Assembly (NCBI GenBank): GCA_033032175.1
Contig: CM065334.1
Location: forward strand, 8,367,705-8,431,704
DNA from: Saturnia japonica
Lineage: Eukaryota; Arthropoda; Insecta; Lepidoptera; Saturniidae
Direction: 5' to 3'
DNA: 64,000 nt
Shown here: positions 59,316-64,000 of the stretch, in pieces
How the letters are laid out: each line of letters begins with the position of its first letter
How positions within the stretch are numbered: the stretch's first letter is position 1
Translations under genes and position numbers: made by a program
Notes under the pieces: model-generated
Told to the model about the DNA's origin: nothing
Seen by the model: the letters and a program-made list of their open reading frames with translations, nothing else
The model's database searches: none

Positions 59316-59590
59316 CTAGCAACCCACCCTGGCTTCGCACGGATGCAATTTACTTATAAAGAAAATAAGTAGAAAAGAAAAGGATTAGAAATCTGTAAAT
59401 AATAAAAAAAAGTTATCGTAAAAAAATTTACCTCGACAACTGCGTTACTTATTAGGAACAAAACTATCCTATCTTTTAAGTTGGCCTTAATTACAGATAG
59501 TTACGAAAATTGATCATAATCCGATCAGTAGTTTCGGAGTTTATCCTGAACATACATCGTGAAACGAAATTTTTATACATATAAAGATAC
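59316..59590 (-). mobile_element. Helitron-like element
   Basis: CTAG next to a GC-rich tail (GCGAAGCCAGGGTGGGTTG on the minus strand). The other end is TCTTTATATGTATAAAAATTTCG-like. Confidence 0.5.
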
Positions 59591-59829
59591 ATTTCTAAAA
59601 TATCTGCTTCCGGTTTGTATTTTGATGCACCTCAGCCGCAACGTAAGGCGGAGAACGCGCTCAACAATCAACAATGGCGATCGATAAAGGGACAAGCCAC
59701 GACCGGAAAAAAAGGACACACGTTATATAATTCAGGCAACAACGTAAATGTAAAACTAAATAACTGAACAGCGTTGTAAGAGAATTTAATATTAAAAGTT
59801 GAAAATCTTTGAAAGCCTTTTTGGCTGTC

Positions 59830-60085
59830 GCCAATCCCCGGCAATACCGCGTCAATTGACGTGAGTTCGAATCCTTGCAATGAGCCCGAGCACCCGGTGA
59901 AGGAGAACATCGTGATGAAACCACAACATGGTGGTACGGCTTTTCCTAATGCCCACCTGGCTATCACCTTTTAGTTGAAAATCTCTCACTAAGCACCTAT
60001 AGGTGTGTTCCGGCACCTGCACTTGAGATCCAATCCTCTTTTAGGCTTAACGTGTTACCGTCTTAGGCCACATCGTTAACGTCAG
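59830..60085 (+). mobile_element. tRNA-derived SINE, family K
   Basis: The B-box-like GAGTTCGAATCC lies near 59865 and the body matches 41280-41545 inverted. The A-box end is incomplete. From 60086 to 60484 no gene is seen; a TGAC microsatellite lies at ~60445-60462. Confidence 0.55.
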
Positions 60086-60484
60086 GTGAGGTTGTGGTCA
60101 AAAGTAAAACCTTTAAAGGATTTTAATAAAATCTCTCAGTGCTATTTGGTATCTACACTTTAAGCCATGTCCCACTTCTGATACTAAAACTGTAATCTTG
60201 ATTTTAAACTAGCAGACTAATTAAGATCTTTAGGGTTGTCAGTTATGAGAAATTATAATTATTGCTTTAAGAAATATGGATTTTAAATTGAAAAATTTAC
60301 ATGTTCAGTTATAATTGTCGATATTGATATAGTTAAAAAAAAGTTTGTGTGTGTGTCAGGTCCGATGCACGACTGGATTTTACTTGTTAAGTACAATTGA
60401 CTTTGAGTATGCGATAGGCAAAGAGGTGATTGGTTGACTGGTTTATTGACTGACTGACTGACTAACAGATTGAGTGGTTAATTA

Positions 60485-60819
60485 TCTATATATTAATACG
60501 TGAAGCAAAAGCTTTCGGCACCTTTTTAAGCGTATTGCGTGCACGGAAGACTCTGAGATTTGGGATGGTTGAAGTTTATATGGAAAAGGAATACAGAAAG
60601 CTAAAATTGATGTATAATATCTGTTACTAATATATTAAAACCTCGACGAGTGCCAATGAACTTAGACCCCCCATACTATTGACATTGTCACTCAACGAAA
60701 AGAGACAGCAAGTGATATAATATTCATTGTTTAGGTTCAGAATACTGCAAATGTCAAACAGAAAATAATCTATGATCAAAAATTCGCTGGTCGAATTTCG
60801 ACCTTAAGGCGATCGCTAG
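60485..60819 (+). mobile_element. Complete non-autonomous Helitron, family D, 335 bp
   Basis: A|TCTATATATTAATACGTG start; palindrome GGTCGAATTTCGACC, then TTAAGGCGATCG and CTAG|T. A 5' tip of the same family recurs at 63283-63312. Confidence 0.75.
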
Positions 60820-61029
60820 TTTATCTGAAAGAAAGATGATGTATGTATACACATAGTAACGCTTTATGTTAACGCTAAACGTAACGTTTTTATAAATTTC
60901 ACTTCTCATAAAATTTCCATATTGAGATTCTTTAAAGTAAATCGATTCATAAGGCATAAACCCATACAATGGCAATTCAACGGTTGCAGGTTCAGACTAG
61001 GACAAGTACCATCAAATTTTTCTGAGTTC

Positions 61030-62460
61030 GTGTAAATAAATTGTCAGAAGTTTAACATGTCTATCTGTCTGTAGCATCGTATCCCTCAAACGGATTAACC
61101 AAATTTGATTTAGTTTTTGATGTGAATTATATGTACAAAATCATTCTAATGTTTCACATCTGCCAGGAGTCTCTAGCCTTTTTTAATTGAACTGTTTCTT
61201 GCTCAAGAAAATTCTTAGCTATGATTAAATAGAATTTGTTCAGCCGTTTGTAGGTCACCGGTTTTTATTTTGAATGTGAATAATTTCCACAGGAGTAATC
61301 GATTTAAAAGGAGACGGAAACTCTTTCATACAGACATGGACCTGGGTAAAAAAAAAATGTAAAAATATGAAAACGGTGTAAATTAATAGCTAACGCATTA
61401 TCAAACAGTCACTGAAAAATAAAACGGATTTTTTGCAATCTAAAAGCAGAGATTTAGGATATTTCGTAAAAGCGAAGTCATTTAATAAACTTCAACTTAA
61501 ACTATTTTTGAAGTAGGATTAATATTAAAAAAGCGTTATGTTTATTATCTTTTAAAGTTATTAAAGTGAAACTTTTATTAGATCGTCTCAAAGTTTTTGG
61601 TCTGTGTGTTGCATGTCGCGTGACGGTCGGCCGCGGAGTAGGGATGGCGGCGCCTATAGTTCGCAGCAACTGACCGTGTAGTGTATTATAGACCATTACT
61701 CATTTGTGAATTTTTAGTTAAATGTCTCTATAATGTGAAAAAAAGTTTCACTTTTACCGTGATTTCATAAAACCACACAATCTTTTTTTAGTTTACTTAT
61801 TTTGTTGATTGTGAATTTTGATGATATTGTACGATTTAAAAACAAAAATATATTTGATTTTATAAACCATATTTCAACTAATTACATTCTGGCCCCAGAA
61901 ATACCCATGTCCTTTGGTGTTTTGTTACTTCAATGATATTAGAAGAACGTGGCAACTTTGACCTGATGCTTCAACGTCATCTAGAATCTAACTTTGGTCA
62001 GTACTGTCAATACTGACCGTGTTAATTCAAATTAAAAGGTAAATTAAAAAAATTATAAGCCCCCTACACAAATAACCTGTTCATTGAGACCATTCCAATA
62101 TACCCAAATATGATAACTCTGCTGTAAGTTTGCTCAGGAGTTTGTTATCATCCGAATACCAGATGACGCTGCAGCATCAGGTCAAGATTTTTCTAATATT
62201 ATTGGATTAACAGAATACTAAATCTCGACTCAATTAGACTTGTTGTTTATGCTCACATCTATTTATAAACTTTAAAAGAGCTAATAATATTTAAACGGCA
62301 GAACATATTTTCTTAAATCATAGCTAAAAACATTCTCGATCAAGTCACCTTTCAAATAAATAAAAAAAAACAAAATCTATTCAGCCGTTTGTGAGCTACG
62401 ATGCCACAGATAGAAACACAGATACACACGTTTAACTTATGACCCCTCTTTTTGTGTCGT
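61030..62460. repeat. Inverted pair of family I repeats
   Basis: A plus-oriented copy (61030-61300 and 61890-62040) is interrupted by repeat J and other DNA. A minus-oriented copy follows at 62080-62460. The two face each other across ~40 bases. Confidence 0.45.
61305..61420. repeat. Repeat J
   Basis: Second copy of the 32155-32275 repeat, in the same direction. A CpG-dense patch lies downstream at ~61610-61680. Confidence 0.55.
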
Positions 62461-63280
62461 GCCGTTTGCAATAATCTATCTAACCACTTTTGTTGTTACT
62501 AACGTTAGAGAGATATATTATATTATGGTAAGATTTTTTAATTTCAATAACGTATCTTCGGATAGGCAGTTTACACAAAAGTTTACCAACCGACTTATCT
62601 TTCTATCTTCAGTAGCGAAAACAGTGTTTAGATAAATTATTGAAAACGGCCGTAAGGGTATTTATACTGGTGTATTGGACTATAAAGGAAAGGATTAACG
62701 AAATAAAAATTACGATTTACAATAAAATACAATAATATTTATTTTTAATGACATAAATAAATAAAAAATTAATATAAAACTACACTTATAAATATTAACA
62801 CGGGCAGAAATAAAGTACGGATAATTTTACATCACACTGGTATCGGTGTCCATTTTGTTTGCTAACGTATTTTGTCCATTGATTTATATTTTGGAGATCA
62901 TTTCATTTATAAGCTTTTAAAGTAGGTACTGTCCCTTCCCGTTATATTTGAAGGATTCCATATTGTAGGAAAGAGGGAATAGCCGGGAGATTGTTTCCAC
63001 AGCTTCAAAGTAGGACAAAGATAAATCTAGCAAATTTCTTTGTTTGTCTCGAGATGGATTTTACTGTAAAGCTGTGGATCGGGAGCTCAGCGCGTGTGAT
63101 TCTTTTATAAATGGAAGAAGAGGGAATTTGGTTTAAACAGCTATTGGAAACACTATACACGATAGACATGTTTCTTCAGGAAAATCTAGATGATATGGAA
63201 AAATATTCGAATCATGAGACCACCTTGGTGTCATTCAACATTATGCTCCTTCAAATCTTTGATAAGGTCTATATATCTTA
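62461..63280. other. Gene-free stretch
   Basis: AT-rich. A 60-codon frame at 63111-63293 has no splice or composition support and runs into repeat sequence. Confidence 0.4.
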
Positions 63281-63324
63281 CATCTATATATAAATACGTG
63301 AAGCAGTCGTTCTTTTTTATACTA

Positions 63325-63545
63325 CCAAGGTGGTAAATAAGCATACAGCATACCTTGTGGTAAGCGGCTACTGTAACCTAAATATCATAAATATCACTAC
63401 CTACCTTAGAGCACCCCTAACCCAAGAAGTTCTGGAAACCCTACTTACCGCAAGAATATAACACAAGGTATTTGGCTGCACAACTCTTTTGTAGGGTAGA
63501 AGTATTCCACCAGTCAGGCTGTCCCGAGTAGAGGGAAATTTCTTT
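63325..63545 (+). repeat. Interspersed repeat, family L
   Basis: Starts AAGGTGGTAAATAAGC, as at 52235. Confidence 0.5.
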
Positions 63546-63833
63546 CCTCTAGCTTCTACTGCTGTATAGTGTCTTAGTACAAAGAGAATTAAATAATCGG
63601 AAGGTCTTAGCTGATTGCTTTGCATATCCCCGAAAGATTGTTAAAGAGTTTAAAATTTTTACGGGTTTTGGTATTGTTAAGTTCGGAGAAAAGTAGACGA
63701 TGTTTTCTTATGTTTCTACGTTACCGAACTGAAGAGGATGACTTATTTTGAAGACGGAAGATGAAACGGATACAGATGTTGATTAGACGGTCATATTTAA
63801 GAGTTGAAGGACCTTTTAAAAGCTTAAAATATT

Positions 63834-64000
63834 TTAATTTTGCTTAACATGGACTAAAGGGCATGGAGAAACAAAAGGGAAGATGGGATCGTTATTCCCA
63901 CAAGGTCTAGGCCCTTGGTTTTGTAGAGCTGAAGCCTGTATACAGACTGTAGGAGGTTGAAGTGCGGGGTGACATGGCTGTCTTACGACAATCTGGGGTG
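63834..64000 (-). CDS. Partial terminal exon of a Pro/Cys-rich protein
   Basis: The last 54 codons before TAA (63834-63836) are open and run off the window edge. The text is Pro/Cys/Gln-rich, with PQIVVRQPCHPALQPPTVC, GPRPCGNND and FVSPCPLVHVKQN. It resembles the style of the Pro/Cys gene at 50.4-57.0 kb, including an 'IVVR' step like the one in its 15-residue repeats. An ATTAAA lies at the stop. Other frames here contain stops. The gene would begin to the right of the window on the minus strand. Function unknown. Confidence 0.45.
   Translation of the reverse strand, partial: PQIVVRQPCHPALQPPTVCIQASALQNQGPRPCGNNDPIFPFVSPCPLVHVKQN

Overview
The window looks like nuclear DNA of a moth or butterfly (Lepidoptera). 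It is AT-rich, has short intron-bearing genes with GT-AG introns and TATA boxes, and is saturated with non-autonomous Helitrons (5' TC, 3' hairpin then CTAG, inserted between A and T), tRNA-derived SINEs, and 5'-truncated LINE tails of the Jockey and R1 types. There is nothing bacterial, no rRNA or CRISPR, and no stand-alone tRNA. Repeat family letters (A, B, D, E, F, G, H, I, J, K, L, S and so on) are my own labels for sequences that recur inside this window.

Layout. 1-6.3 kb: repeats only. 6.3-14.9 kb: one large minus-strand gene. It has a TATA box, a 62-codon first exon, a 235-bp intron, and one giant exon of about 8 kb for a Ser/Thr/Asn/Pro-rich protein. The first ~1,590 codons of that exon are open. 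The last third is broken by three in-frame TAA codons and two frameshifts, yet ends in a Cys-containing C-terminal segment with a poly(A) signal. 15-31.5 kb: repeats, including a ~6 kb head-to-tail Helitron array (16.3-22.25 kb) and a possible terminal exon at 28.6 kb. 35.1-36.7 kb: a Tc1-like transposon with terminal inverted repeats, TA target duplication and a transposase carrying one stop. 38-39.4 kb: a Helitron whose middle is replaced by a GC-rich R1-type reverse transcriptase fragment.

31.6-64 kb: besides repeats, this stretch holds three complete small genes for secreted proteins and the edge of a fourth. They are a 70-residue Cys/Pro protein (minus, 31.6-32.5 kb), a 192-residue Gly-rich protein with repeated CE(S/T)TP motifs (plus, 47.2-49.2 kb), a 315-residue Pro/Cys protein with eight 15-residue and five 10-residue repeats (minus, 50.4-57.0 kb), and a partial Pro/Cys terminal exon (minus, 63.8 kb to the edge). 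In all three complete genes a first coding exon of 28 or 31 nt stops in phase 1 inside the signal peptide. All have a TATA box just upstream, and their introns are filled with transposons. This split-signal-peptide layout is seen in lepidopteran chorion genes, so structural proteins of eggshell, cuticle or silk are a reasonable guess. I do not recognise the individual proteins.

Exon boundaries were derived by hand from frame, splice sites and phase agreement. No database comparison was possible.
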